A DNA stretch of 64,000 nt from Siphonodentalium dalli. Taxonomy: Eukaryota; Mollusca; Scaphopoda; Gadilida; Siphonodentaliidae. The notes beneath the pieces are model-generated. The model was not told the DNA's origin and made no database searches. It was given only the letters and a program-made list of their open reading frames with translations. The DNA lies in contig CP136063.1 in NCBI GenBank assembly GCA_032622095.1, positions 86,343,980-86,407,979 of the forward strand, read 5' to 3'. The translations under genes and the position numbers were made by a program. Of this stretch, positions 46,701 to 56,937 are shown piece after piece (position 1 is the first letter of the stretch; each line of letters begins with the position of its first letter).

Positions 46701-49700
46701 TTAGCGACATCCCTGCCTTGGTTGTATTTGTTTTGTAACTTTGAAATTAATTGCGCATGTCTTTCATTCCCAGCTTCCTCTTTTGGGTTTAGTTTCTTGG
46801 TTGGATTCAAGAATGGAGCTCGATACGTCAAGCCAGACAATACAACGTGTGACTTATCCGTCCATCTAATCTTCGAGTGTAACATGCACATGCCGTGGTT
46901 GCTGAACAAAAACAAGACGGCGCCTAATATTGTTCCCGTGCCTATAAACATCGTCTTTAACGAGTCAGCATGCACCGTAAGTTCATCCGTTAAGGTACTC
47001 AATCCGATTCGATGGTCCTTATATGTGACCCGCCATATCAAATCCAGTCGGAAGTCGGGATTTTTTTTACCCTGTGCCAATGCATTCTCTTATATATGCG
47101 AGTCGACCATAGGTCGCCTCGCACATATAAGAGAATGCATTGGCCTAACAATTTTTTACAATTTTAATAATTTGTTCTTGTATTCTTTAACAATTTTATA
47201 ATTTCACCCATACAGAGCCCCAGACAAACATGAGCAGACGACACTCTTCTATATGCTTCTATATATGTGTGGGGCTCCCTGCAGGGTAATGGATGTTTTT
47301 TTATTTTATGTCCTAAAAATTGTCAGAAACATTTATTTAAAAAAAATGATAAAAAATTGTTAGGCCAATGCATTCTCTTATATATGCGAGGTAACCTATG
47401 GTCGACTCGCATATATAAGAGAATGCATTGGCACAGGGTAAAAAAATCCCGACTTCCGACTGGATTTGATATGGCGGGTCACATATCATCAGATTCTTTA
47501 ACAATTTTATAATTTCACCGATACAGAGCCCCAGACAAACATGAGCAGACGACACTCTTCTATATGCTTCTATATATGTGTGGGGCTCCCTGCAGGTAAT
47601 GGATGTTTTTTTATTTTATGTCCTAAAAATTGTCAGAAACATTTATTTAAAAAAAATGATAAAAATATTGTTAGGCCAATGCATTCTCTTATATATGCGA
47701 GGTGACCTATGGTCGACTCGCATATATAAGAGAATGCATTGGCACAGGGTAAAAAAATCCCGACTTCCGACTGGATTTGATATGGCGGGTCACATATCAT
47801 CAGATTCTTTAACAATTTTATAATTTCACCGATACAGAGCCCCAGACAAACATGAGCAGACGACACTCTTCTATATGCTTCTATATATGTGTGGGGCTCC
47901 CTGCAGGTAATGGATGTTTTTTTATTTTATGTCCTAAAAATTGTCAGAAACATTTATTTTAAAAAAATGATAAAAATATTGTTAGGCCAATGCATTCTCT
48001 TATATATGCGAGGTGACCTATGGTCGACTCGCATATATAAGAGAATGCATTGGCACAGGGTAAAAAAATCCCGACTTCCGACTGGATTTGATATGGCGGG
48101 TCACATATCATCAGATTCCAACAGCAACAACTTTTTTTGAAATGCGGCTTCAGTTATCAGAATCGATTAACATAACTATAGTATACAATTTCCCCAAAAG
48201 TGTGCTATATCAACATTTTGTTCAACGTAATTTGGTATCGAGGGTATGTCGGTCGGCATTCGACGAATATCTGCCGGGCCGCCAAATATTCGAAGTGGTG
48301 AAATTAACAGATTTCATCAACTCGAAATATGATCACTCTGGGCTTTGATGGGTGGGTTCCTTGACTCAAATCTCTAACATTTTTAACCCCCGAAACTCAA
48401 TAAATAGTAATTTATGGGTGTTAAATCGGATTATGAATATTTAGTCCTTGACTGGATTAACCATTTCTATACAGAATGGATTCTCCCATCAGTTATAAAA
48501 GTATACATTGGACTGGTCTATTATTCAATGTTCAGTTAATAAATGCGGACGACCGACATGCAGACGAAAATATAATAAAACTGCTGACGGTCGTTTGTTG
48601 AACTTATTTATCTGAAAATTTCCTAATGGAACTATTCGTCAATGTGTATTTATACACAATAAAGGGTTAACACATTCGGTTTTAAATGTATACATTGAAT
48701 GCCGTATGCATTATTGACTGAGATGTTCAGGCGACAGGTGGAGAACTACATCATGGATTCTCATCCCGAAAAATTCGAGTAAACAGTAGCTTAACTATCA
48801 ATAGATTAGTCATAACATTATGGTTACGTAGCGTTTTTCCGAAGACCCATAACTCCGACGGTCCGATTCTCCGAAGGTCAGATTCTCCGACGCCCCGATT
48901 CTCCGAAAGCCCATAACTCCGAAGTCCCGATTCTCCGAAATCCCATAACTCCGAAGACCCATAACTCCGAAAGCCCATAACTCCGAAGGCCTATAACTGC
49001 GAACGCCCATAACTCCGAAGGTCTATAACTCCGAAGGGCCGATTCTCCGAAGGTCCGATTCTCCGAAGATCATGTTTTATCGCTTATTAAATAGTGTACA
49101 GTCCAGTGGCGGGGTCAATGGGGCCCTATGGAAGACCGCCCCCAAAAAACGTGTCAAATGTCATGTAAACGTCAGGAAATCCCTCCTAGGCATTCAAATA
49201 TTCACAGTGTTCCTGCCCAGGGGAGCCCCCGGACAAACGATTGGGGGCGACCCCCTCCCATGTATGCGCTCCCCAAATCAGGCCTTCGTGATATGCTTTC
49301 GGCATATCATATGCATGATATATCCCCCACATATCCCCCACATATGCTAATTAATGTGCACCCCTAAATGGGAACCCTGGCTCCGCCACTGGTGTGCACC
49401 GGGTATATTATAACGAAACGCTGCAAGAATGTCAGAGTAGCCTAACATGCACAGGGGCGACAAGTTCTTCCCCGTTCACCCCTGTACATTTTACTCTGGC
49501 ATCTCATGGGCCAACGTAACGTTATAGTATCTGGTGTATAGTCCGTGGCGGGCCAGGATTCCCATTTAGGTGGGGGCAGTAGGAAAAGTTTGAATATTTT
49601 GATGCCCCATGAACGATTTCCGGGCGTTTACATGACATTGGACATGTTTTGGTAGGGGCCCATATTGTCTGAAATAGCAAGTAGAGGTTTAATGGGGCAG

Positions 49701-52700
49701 TGGAAATTTTGGGACCCCTTGGCTTCGCCACTGGACTGTACACTATTTAGTAAACGATATAATACCCCGATAAAACAAAATCTTCGGAGAATCGGACCTT
49801 CGGAGAATCGGACCTTCGGAGTTATGGGCCGTCGGAGAATCGGGCCTTCGGAGTTATAGGTCTTCGGAGAATCGGCCCTTCGGAGTTATAGGTCTTCGGA
49901 GTTATAGGTCTTCGGAGAATCGGCCCTTCGGAGTTATGGGCTTTCGGAGAATCGGATCTTCGGAGTTATGGGCCGTCGGAGAATCGGGTCTTCGGAGTTA
50001 TGGGCCGTCGGAGAATCGGGTCTTCGGAGTTGTGGGCCGTCGGAGAATCGGGTCTTCGGAGTTGTGGGCCTTCGTAGTAATGGGTCTTCGGAAAACCGGT
50101 CTGACACCTAACATTATATAGCGACTTGTTTCACGCGATTAGCGCGGTCGCATTATATGGACTATAAAATAGTATATTTCGTTTTTATTTTTCGAAGAAA
50201 CCAGTGACAACTGTTGTGCGAATTTCACTTGCATATAAAGGATAGCTTGTACAAGACGAAGGCGTCCTGCGACACACATAGGGAGTTATAGTCGATCGAT
50301 GGTTGGAGTGACGTGCATCAATCTGAACCTCGCTATATTGTTTGATCACGTACAGTGTGAGCTGGTCTATATGAAACGTTTTAAAGGTACTCAATCCGAT
50401 TCGACGGTCCCCATATCATCAGATTCCAACAACAAATTTGTTTGAAATGCCGCTTCAGCTAGTTATATCAGAATCGATTAATTGCCCAAAAATAATGCTA
50501 ACCAGTCAACTATAGTATAAAATTGCCCAAAACCTGTTATTTATCAACGTTTTGTTCAACGAAATTTTGCCAGTTGTCAAATATCTGACCAAAAAAAGCC
50601 ACTGGATTTTAGAGTTATCGATCTTCATCCGCTATCTGGTCAGATAAGTTCTTCTCGCCTGCAGTTTACTGGGCCACATAAAATTAAAATAATAGATTTC
50701 AAACATCGATATCTGACCACTCCTAGCTTTGATGGGTGGGATCCTCGACTCGAATTTTGTTTTACCCCCGAAGCCAAGGAAATAGTAATTTGCGAGCGTT
50801 AATTCGGATTGAGTACCTTTAACCATCTCTTTACTGAATGTATTCTCTCCACAAGTTATTAAACTTTTCATTGGACTGGTCTCATGCATTCATTTGGAGG
50901 GATGTTCATGTGATTGATATAAGCAGACGATAGACGGTGAACAGATAAGATAAGTGCAGAAGGATTCCTAGTCAATAGTGGGGAAATGTTCTGACAATAA
51001 GTTCAACACACGACCTATAGTAGCTTGTTGAACTTATTATTTGAACATTTCACAATGGAACTACTCATCAATGAGTATTAATTACCCTTCCATGACTGGA
51101 GTTTCCTGGAAGTTTGCGACATCCCTGCTCCAATACATTCTGTTATTTTTGCAAGTCTCCCATAGGGAGCCTCGCATATATAAGAGAATACATTGGCCTA
51201 AAATTATTTACCTTAACATTTTAAGCCAGTGCATTCTCTTATATATAGGGAGACACGCATAAGATAATGCACTGACACAGGCTCTTTAATGCTGCACCAG
51301 CGAATTTCCCTTCATGAAAGGGTTAGTTTAGTATTAAATTGTTAATTTTTGGCTCTGAACATTCATTTTTCAGTACGAGATGACAATGGAATATGCGGGG
51401 GCGTGTGTGGTGATACCACCTAACCCAACGGAGGATGACGGAACCGTGGGAGCGGGCACGATTTTACTCATCATGTAAGTGCATGGATAAAATATAAGTT
51501 ATAACAAAGTTTGGTCAACTCGCCCAAACTGCAAGAAAGAGTTAAGTCCACTCGCTAGGCTGGTCTGAACACTGCAATCATATATACAGGATTTCATGAA
51601 ATCTTACATTTTTTATATAAAGGCCCAATTAATTTTCGAACCCCCAGATAGAATATATGCCATATTAATACCATTTGAAAGAGGAAGCTCCAAAACAGTG
51701 TATTATCAAATTATACGGTGTAATAAACTGTGAACATGTTGTTTTTGTTGAGTTACTGGTGTGTTTTTTCATCTGGACTGTAGTTCAAATTGTATTATTT
51801 TCAATGAAGCGGGAATAACTCCAATTCTTAAAATACATTTTTGTTTGAATTCTCTTGCATTCTTGGAGACAAAACGGGGGTAATCTTTCTATGATTTCAG
51901 TTGTTTTCTATTTTGTTTTCTATCCTTGGGCAACTTCTGAGACACAGACGTTTCAAATGGTGATGAATTATAGTATTTTAATCATAGTTTATGTCATAGA
52001 TTGTTATTAAAAACGTATATCAAGGCATTATAAAAAAAATAATCGGTGACTCGAAAATTAAGTGGGCCTTTATGACTTTTGTCGGTTACAATTCATTCTG
52101 CATTATTCTGATGAAAATATGCCAGATCAAATGAGAATGAATTGTAACCGACGATAATCTTAAATAAAAATGTTTAATTTCCTCTCAGTATGTGTACGTG
52201 ATGGCAGTGGTCATGCCAGCTTAGTAAGGAACTGAACTCTGCCTTGCAGTTTGATATATTCTTAGTTCGGGTCGGGCTGTCCCTGGTCGATCGGCCCCGC
52301 CATCAACTGCCAACGCGCCAAGCACATTTCGAGTTATGCCCCTTTGTGAACTTTCAAGTTTGGTCTGATAAATACACACTCACTCACAAAATGGGTTCCA
52401 ATCCAACATCCTAGGTTTATTATCAAGATCCCGGAAACCATAAAATCGGGGGAAATCTAAATAAAATTAAACAAAGAAGATGCATGTCAATTATTAAGTT
52501 ATTCGAAAGGCACAATGTTGCATGGCCCCAGTTTATGCCATATATCAGTGAAATCTTTTAATCCAACCAATATTTGTTACAAAATATAATGATTTTAGGC
52601 CAGAAGTTGAATATTCTCCTACTTTCAGTAAAATATTTGGACGGAGAAGGCTATATATCAGTTGGAATTTGTCCAACCCCGGAGGTGGGGGGTATATTGA

Positions 52701-55700
52701 AATTTGAAAAGTTTGATTGATTGATGTACGTAGTAGCATTTGGAAAATTCCAACACAAATGGAGGACAGGTGGGATTTCCCACACTTGGGTATTTCGGTC
52801 TGATTCGAGGCTCAGGGTGGAGTTGTAAATTCTAAGTCCCCCCCCCCAATGGCCTGTCCCTGTTATTCTATATACCAACCAATGAATCTTTCATTCTTGA
52901 CTGATTCGGTCGGTGCATACATGATTGCTACTGATTAACCCTGGTTTTACTTAACCCTTTCAAAACTCTCTATAGTTATAACAGTATACATTTTATTAGT
53001 CTAGTATTCATATGGATGGGGTTAATTTTCAGGTAAAGTAAGCATATGCTATAAGTGCAGAAGGAGTCCCATATTTATTGGAGGGAAATGTTCAGATAAT
53101 ATACCTTACTCGTATTTAAATTTGCGCAGTACTATTTTTCGCTCAGTTTTGAATTCGCGCACTTTAAATTCGCGCACCTAGATGCGCGATTCAAAACTGA
53201 CAAATATTTTTGTAATATTTTCTTATATCTTGGAGCTGATAGCAGTTTCGGTTCTTAGTCATTGCTGGGGATAGTATATGGGTATATTAAACATCATCGC
53301 GGTGGATTTACATCGTGTATATAATAAACTAGTAACTACATACATCATAATTTTGTGGCGACCTGGAATATTAGTATTTCTTACACAAACATTTCAACAA
53401 TGTCTATGTTACCATGAATTTTGTCGCTTGGCATTGCGGTTGGCCGAATGTAAATATATGCATACATGTATAAGCGTAATTGTGTATTCAACCGTTCATA
53501 ACATATATAAACTCAGCAACATAGCCTTCTTAGATTAACTTTGGGAGTCGTACTATTTTTCGCTCAGTTTTAAATTCGCGCGAAAAATAGTACTGCGCGA
53601 ATTTAAATACGAGTAAGGTAATCAGTTTGACAAACGACCTGAACTTATTATCTGGACATTTCCTGATGGACCCACTCATCAATGAGTATTTGGTATAGAA
53701 AGGGTTAAAATAATCACTGAAACGTCCTGCAATTGTATATCATTTGGTCTGTCTGTTGTCTGTTCATTTTTTCTGAGCACCCCTCCAAATGAATAATAGA
53801 CCATTACAATTCATACTTTTATACCTGGGTGAAGAATCTATTGAGTAATATGCCTCTTTAAATTGACTTTCAGATTCCTGACATCGGTGGCATTGTATCT
53901 GATACTCGGTGCGATGTATAATGGTATCGCAGACGGCAAACGTGGAAAGGAGATGATCCCCAACTATGAGTTCTGGAGTGCTCTCCCTCGAAATATAGGG
54001 GTAGGTATACTGTATAGTACAATCGATGTAATATAATGGTTTGAGTATGGTAGTACAAAGGGGTGTCATATAGGGGTGAGTACACTGCAGTAAAGGAATA
54101 TCATATAGGGGTGGGTACACTGTGATCAAAAATGTCAACTAGGGGTGGGTACACTGCAGTACAAGGGATGTCATATGGGGTAGGTATAATTTAGTGTATC
54201 CGATGTCATATAGGGGTTGATATAGTGCAGTACATCGATGCCATAGGGTTGGTATACTGCAGTAAAAACGAGGTCGTATCGGGTATAGGCATACTGTGAT
54301 TATCACTTAGGATGTGTATACTGTTGTAAAATGAGGGAATGTTTCTAAAAATCCATGACATATATAGGGTGGGTATTCTGTAGCATATAGTGGAGGTCAT
54401 AAAGGTCAGATTCTTCACTTCTTATTAAATCTGCAATGACGTCCAGCCAAACCACTTCTATATAAATGGGCGTTTGTGTGCATTTAATGGCTGCATGGCT
54501 GAATCGGTGAGGTGAGCATGCAATCAAACTACCCAGTTACAAGGCGGACCACAAGCAGGCCAGCAGAATGATTATTGGCAATTGTGGCATGATGACACCA
54601 AGTCGCCACTCTCGCCTAATAGACACGCAGTCAATCAATATCATGCACAGCTCCACCCATGTAAAACGCGGTCCAGAAAATACGGATTCTTGGGTTTAAT
54701 TAGCTGGACCGTCGAATGATATGGTTTTGTTGCCGGTTTAAGGTTATACAACGCAAAAAAGTATTGCAATTTACAATAAAAAAAACTTATGCAGGCAAGC
54801 TTTACAGACTCGTCGTAATTATAAATTTTAGCTGTCGATAGAACGTGGCGGTCTGCATTAGCTAGTAAGTACGATTATTTAGCTCTACGATATAGAGTCA
54901 CTACCACTAAACCATGGGTCTGGCTGGACAAGAGTTGACAAATGTGTTACTTAGACCTGCTGCCTTGGATTTAAACCATGGCATTAGCTGTCAAACAGAG
55001 GTTTAATTAAACCTATATAGGTTTCCATAAACCAAGTTTGAATCAGAGATGAAGAATCTGGCCATTGGGGTTGGTATACTGTATTAGAAGCAATATCATA
55101 CAGGACCTAGTATTATGTACAGTACAAACGAGATGTTTCTAAAATTGAGAACATTTTGGAGTGGGTATGTTGGTATACAAGCGAGGTCGTATAGAGGTAG
55201 GTATAACGTAGTACAAGTATCAAGCGAGAAGATATTTATAAGCCACAGGAAAAACAATGGTATATAGGAATATAATTCAGTCTAAGGTATTATAACTATA
55301 TTTGGTTACGTTGATAAAAAAAAAATCAGTAATTTAATCAATTACAAGCAGAAATTGAGTTCTGGAATTCAGTAAATTAATTTATTAAGAATAGTTGTTC
55401 TCAAGCCTTGAAATAGAGTGTCTGTCATTTGCAGAATGAGGTCCCCAGAGGGTGAATTTAGTGATGCTATTGAGCAGTGTGGGCTAGCATCGCCAAATAC
55501 ACAATCTGAGTACCTCATTCTGCTGAGGCATACGCAAAATGAGGTCCCCAGAGGGTGAATTTAGTGATTCTAGTCCGCTGTGCAGGGTAATCACTAAATT
55601 CACCCTCTGGGGACCTCATTCTGCAAATGACAGATAAACAATTTCAAGGGTTGGTTGTTCTACCTTTTCTGAGTTAACACAGTACCTTTAATGTTTCAGG

Positions 55701-55762
55701 CGGGGATTCTGTTTGTGATAACATGTGGACGACACAAGAAGGACCCGTATGACAGTATATGA
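40620..55762 (+). CDS. MRH-domain receptor, cation-dependent M6P-receptor-like; six exons
   Basis: Joining 40620-40774, 43664-43869, 46774-46976, 51374-51474, 53874-54000 and 55700-55762 gives 284 codons plus TGA, with every intron GT-AG and phases 2, 1, 0, 2, 0 consistent throughout. Residues 1-32 are a signal peptide ending VEA. Residues 33-205 form a lumenal domain with ten cysteines (39, 62, 72, 79, 90, 96, 146, 156, 187, 199) and seven N-glycosylation sequons, in the MRH pattern. One membrane span covers about 213-236. The tail GKEMIPNYEFWSALPRNIG matches the juxtamembrane tail of the cation-dependent mannose-6-phosphate receptor. It ends in YDSI, a YxxPhi sorting signal. It should cycle between trans-Golgi and endosomes. 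The Arg expected two strands before C156 is replaced (Leu148/Ser149), so mannose-phosphate binding is uncertain. An ATG27-like role is an alternative. Confidence 0.9.
41852..42260. mobile_element. Family V MITE fragment and perfect 46-bp-arm hairpin
   Basis: TTAA followed by AGGTACTCAATCCGATT at 41848 marks the left end of family V; the right end is not clear. Inside, arms at 42021-42066 and 42102-42147 are perfect inverted copies (GACAAATTACTGACAAATTG...), with further pairing into the loop. Lies in intron 1. A partial copy is near 42817-42856. Confidence 0.8.
43664..43869 (+). CDS. MRH gene exon 2: first half of MRH domain
   Basis: Acceptor CTCTCCGACAG, donor GTACGT. The first base completes Arg52. 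It encodes the core MRH pattern CHYYFGICQHL, then CVNSSVCEQG and YSLGKYDANPF, the strand that in MRH proteins follows the VCQ position. Ends in phase 1. Confidence 0.88.
44921..45053. repeat. Hairpin with 60-bp near-perfect arms in intron 2
   Basis: AACGAGTTATGTTGGGATAT begins the left arm (to 44980) and its inverse ends the right arm (44994-45053). The loop is 13 bases. In the pre-mRNA of the MRH gene it would form a long duplex. Confidence 0.88.
45728..45970. repeat. Snap-back repeat enclosing a SINE fragment
   Basis: Arms 45728-45770 and 45924-45970 are inverted copies of ATATAGGAGATATAGCACAG...ATATTTTATG. The interior includes the minus-strand SINE fragment. Confidence 0.85.
45842..45926 (-). 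mobile_element. tRNA-derived SINE fragment (3' part)
   Basis: On the minus strand: GTCATGGGCCGGGGTTCGAA (T-arm/B-box) followed by CCCACCCAATCCC, an A-run and the tail GCACTGTCTCAAAAATTAAA. The same order occurs on the plus strand at 46111-46190. The tRNA 5' half is missing. Confidence 0.8.
46053..46190 (+). mobile_element. tRNA-derived SINE, head and tail
   Basis: The head resembles a tRNA with a long variable arm. A box TGGCCGTGTGG at 46066-46076 and B box GGTTCGAAATC at 46127-46137 are 50 bp apart, which suits polymerase III. The tail GCACTGTCTCAAAAATTAAA is shared with the inverted fragment at 45842-45926. The acceptor stem does not close well and no CCA-type end is seen, so it is a SINE and not a functional tRNA gene. 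Confidence 0.75.
46774..46976 (+). CDS. MRH gene exon 3: second half of MRH domain
   Basis: Acceptor TTCATTCCCAG, donor GTAAGT. Encodes FLVGFKNGARYV (the Y-x-G-G/N-G turn), TTCDLSVHLIFECN (paired cysteines) and FNESACT. A second possible acceptor at 46791-46792 would not fit the phase left by exon 2. Confidence 0.88.
46994..48440. mobile_element. Family V MITE copy 2, interrupted by expanded family Q
   Basis: TTAA then GGTACTCAATCCGATTCG at 46990 is the left end. After the family Q insertion (47025-48104), the family V body resumes with ATCATCAGATTCCAACA, as in the uninterrupted copy at 50385-50818. The right end near 48420 is diverged. Confidence 0.75.
47025..48104. mobile_element. MITE family Q, copy 2, with 311-bp tandem expansion
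   Basis: Starts GTGACCCGCCATATC after ATAT (47021-47024) and ends GGCGGGTCAC before ATAT (48105-48108). The right half is present three times with a 311-bp period. Each extra unit includes 14 bp of flanking host sequence (ATATCATCAGATTC), so the expansion happened after insertion. Located in intron 3 of the MRH gene. Confidence 0.9.
48822..50108. mobile_element. Foldback element FB2 with TTCGGAG tandem arms
   Basis: 1287 bp flanked by the 9-bp direct repeat TAACATTAT (48813-48821 and 50109-50117). Arms (48838-49070 and 49783-50095) are tandem units of two alternating kinds, TTCGGAGAATCGG and TTCGGAGTTATGGGC, in opposite orientation. The interior is also inverted at its edges: ATAGTGTACAGTCCAGTGGC near 49090 and its inverse near 49730. 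A 9-bp duplication is typical of Mutator-like or foldback elements. It lies in intron 3. Confidence 0.88.
50385..50818. mobile_element. MITE family V, copy 3 (TTAA target)
   Basis: 434 bp with inverted ends AGGTACTCAATCCGA and TTAA on both sides (50381-50384 and 50819-50822). Non-coding; intron 3. Confidence 0.85.
51085..51322. mobile_element. Family X MITE copy with palindromic core
   Basis: Ends CCCTTCCATGACTGG / CATGAAAGGG inverted, adjoining TTA and TTAG. The interior has AGGGAGCCTCGCATATATAA and related palindromic blocks that resemble the family Q core. Immediately precedes exon 4. Confidence 0.7.
51374..51474 (+). CDS. MRH gene exon 4: last MRH strand and start of membrane span
   Basis: Acceptor CATTTTTCAG, donor GTAAGT. 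Continues the codon series of exon 3 in phase 0 as YEMTMEYAGACVV, equivalent to the final strand and cysteine of the MRH fold, then a short linker and GAGTILLI entering the membrane. Ends in phase 2. Confidence 0.9.
51620..52070. mobile_element. MITE family S, copy 2 (TA target), intron 4
   Basis: 451 bp with ends AAGGCCCAATTAATTTTCGA and the inverse, TA on both sides. Opposite orientation to the copy at 39608-40092. Confidence 0.85.
53104..53618. mobile_element. MITE family U (TA target, CCTTACTCG ends), intron 4
   Basis: 515 bp with inverted ends CCTTACTCGTATTTAAAT and GCAGTACTATTTTTCGCTCA, flanked by TA. The interior has no supported gene. Confidence 0.85.
53874..54000 (+). CDS. MRH gene exon 5: membrane span and juxtamembrane tail
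   Basis: Acceptor TGACTTTCAG, donor GTAGGT. The first base completes Ile222. Encodes FLTSVALYLILGAMYNG and then GKRGKEMIPNYEFWSALPRN, the most diagnostic receptor-like segment. The donor is the first unit of a minisatellite that repeats donor-like sequence through the intron. Confidence 0.92.
54001..55215. repeat. Minisatellite of 33-50-bp units derived from a splice donor
   Basis: Starting at the exon 5 donor, variants of ATATAGGGGTGGGTACACTG...AGTACAA...GATGTC repeat about ten times to 54403, then about four more times after the inserted element (55064-55215). The first unit includes the last ten bases of exon 5. Many units keep GGGGTGAGT, GGGGTGGGT or GGGTAGGT. Confidence 0.85.
54404..55063. 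mobile_element. 660-bp relative of the 7.8-kb TIR element, in intron 5
   Basis: Ends GGTCAGATTCTTCAC and GAAGAATCTGGCC are inverted. The interior matches both subterminal regions of 25693-33493 (CCAGCCAAACC..., AGCTGGACC..., ACTAAACCATGGGTCTGG). It splits the minisatellite. The ends have drifted and no target duplication could be confirmed. Confidence 0.8.
55422..55632. repeat. Family W palindrome just upstream of exon 6
   Basis: 43-bp arms 55422-55464 and 55590-55632 are inverted (GCAGAATGAGGTCCCCAGAG...), with an additional internal copy at 55540-55568. The 3' arm ends 68 bp before exon 6. Related copies are downstream at 58394, 59033 and 59897. Confidence 0.85.
55700..55762 (+). CDS. MRH gene exon 6: C-terminal tail
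   Basis: Acceptor TAATGTTTCAG in phase 0. Encodes AGILFVITCGRHKKDPYDSI and TGA. The basic cluster and the terminal YDSI fit a short cytosolic sorting tail. Confidence 0.9.
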   Translation, partial: AGILFVITCGRHKKDPYDSI

Positions 55763-56018
55763 TCCATCATCCAATCAATTTGTAGCTTGGCGAAGGGCAG
55801 AGACTGGCATATAAAAGATAGTGGCTCATATAATGAAAGCCTTTCGCACAATGAACTACTACTGATAAGAATTACGAATAGGGTACTATATCACCAGAAT
55901 GCGTGTTATTCCATAGCCATAGTTACGATTACGGTTTTGAGAGCCAAGCATGGACACGCGAGCATTGCAAGCTTCCTGCTGACTGACTATAACCCAACAA
56001 CAACATAATTAAGTACAA

Positions 56019-56024
56019 AATAAA
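56019..56024 (+). terminator. Candidate poly(A) signal of MRH gene
   Basis: AATAAA 257 bp after the stop codon, the first such hexamer downstream. Others occur farther on (for example about 58550), so the 3' end may vary. Confidence 0.45.
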
Positions 56025-56398
56025 CACGATAAACAACCATATCACCTTACTGTGAGTGGCAAGCAGTTTGAATGGCAAGATTTTCTTTTTCTTACAAACA
56101 GACTCATAGTCGTAAATTTTGAAAACAGTGTTTGGACCATCAGTAGAGTAGTTCATTGTGCGACTGGTGTCAGGACAGAACCATGTAGTGATCAATTTCA
56201 GAAGGCTCGTGGCAACAGATATAATAGAGTAAATTACACTAACCAGTGTACCTACCAGCCCCCAATCATGAACGAATTTAATGGATGTCTGCCAAAATAT
56301 ATTGGGACATGTGGAATGTGGGGGTAAATGTATAGGGGTGCTGGAGATTAAAAATCATGGCTGATATGCTGTCATAACATTTGGATGTGATAATGTAT

Positions 56399-56937
56399 TT
56401 TTCCGAAGGTTCTTTATTCCAAGGTTCTTTGTTCCAAACGTTCTTTATTTCCGAAAGTATCAAGATGGTTCTTTTTATTCCAAAGGTTCTTTATTTCGAA
56501 AGTGGGCCTACCATAGGGATCCTAGCTTTCAGTAATAATCAACATCTGGACAAATGTTAAAATATGGAATATAATGTGGTATTGTATGCAATTCGGGCAT
56601 TTAAAATGCCCAATACGATTTAACATGTTCACTGCTGACAATTTTTCTCTGCCAAGAATGGGCCCCTTAAGTTAGAGCTCCATCGTTTTGAGGTATATAT
56701 CGACAGAAAAGACACTGCACAAATAGTAGTCCTGTCAGGTCCCGTGGTGTGAAATCGGATGGGTCATGTTCAATTGTTTCCTACTTGGTTTTCAATAATT
56801 CCCCAATTGCTTTCGGAATAAAGAACCTTCAGAATAAAGAACCCTTGTGATACTTTGGAACCTTTCGGGATTATGAACGTTTGGAACAAAGGACCTTCGG
56901 AACAAAGAACATTCGGAATATAGAATCTACGTAATAA
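56399..56937. mobile_element. Foldback element FB3 with TTCGGAATAAAGAACC arms
   Basis: Left arm 56399-56505 carries tandem variants of GGTTCTTTATTCCGAA. Right arm 56812-56937 carries the inverse, TTCGGAATAAAGAACC. The loop of about 300 bp has no coding signal. The target duplication was not identified. Confidence 0.75.

Noticed and set aside
46312-46770. Open frame upstream of and overlapping MRH exon 3
   Set aside because: The part before 46774 has no MRH features and fails the phase left by exon 2; it is intron read-through.
46791-46793. Alternative acceptor for MRH exon 3
   Set aside because: It would join directly to exon 1 in phase but would omit exon 2, which carries essential MRH cysteines and has good splice sites.
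47267-48140. Three near-identical open frames of about 80 codons, and their counterparts near 11733 and 59313
   Set aside because: They fall inside family Q MITEs and repeat with the 311-bp unit; the translated part includes the palindromic core.
48751-50121. Open frames encoding GESDRRSYG-type repeats
   Set aside because: Products of the TTCGGAG tandem arms of a foldback element, with no start context, conservation or splice structure.
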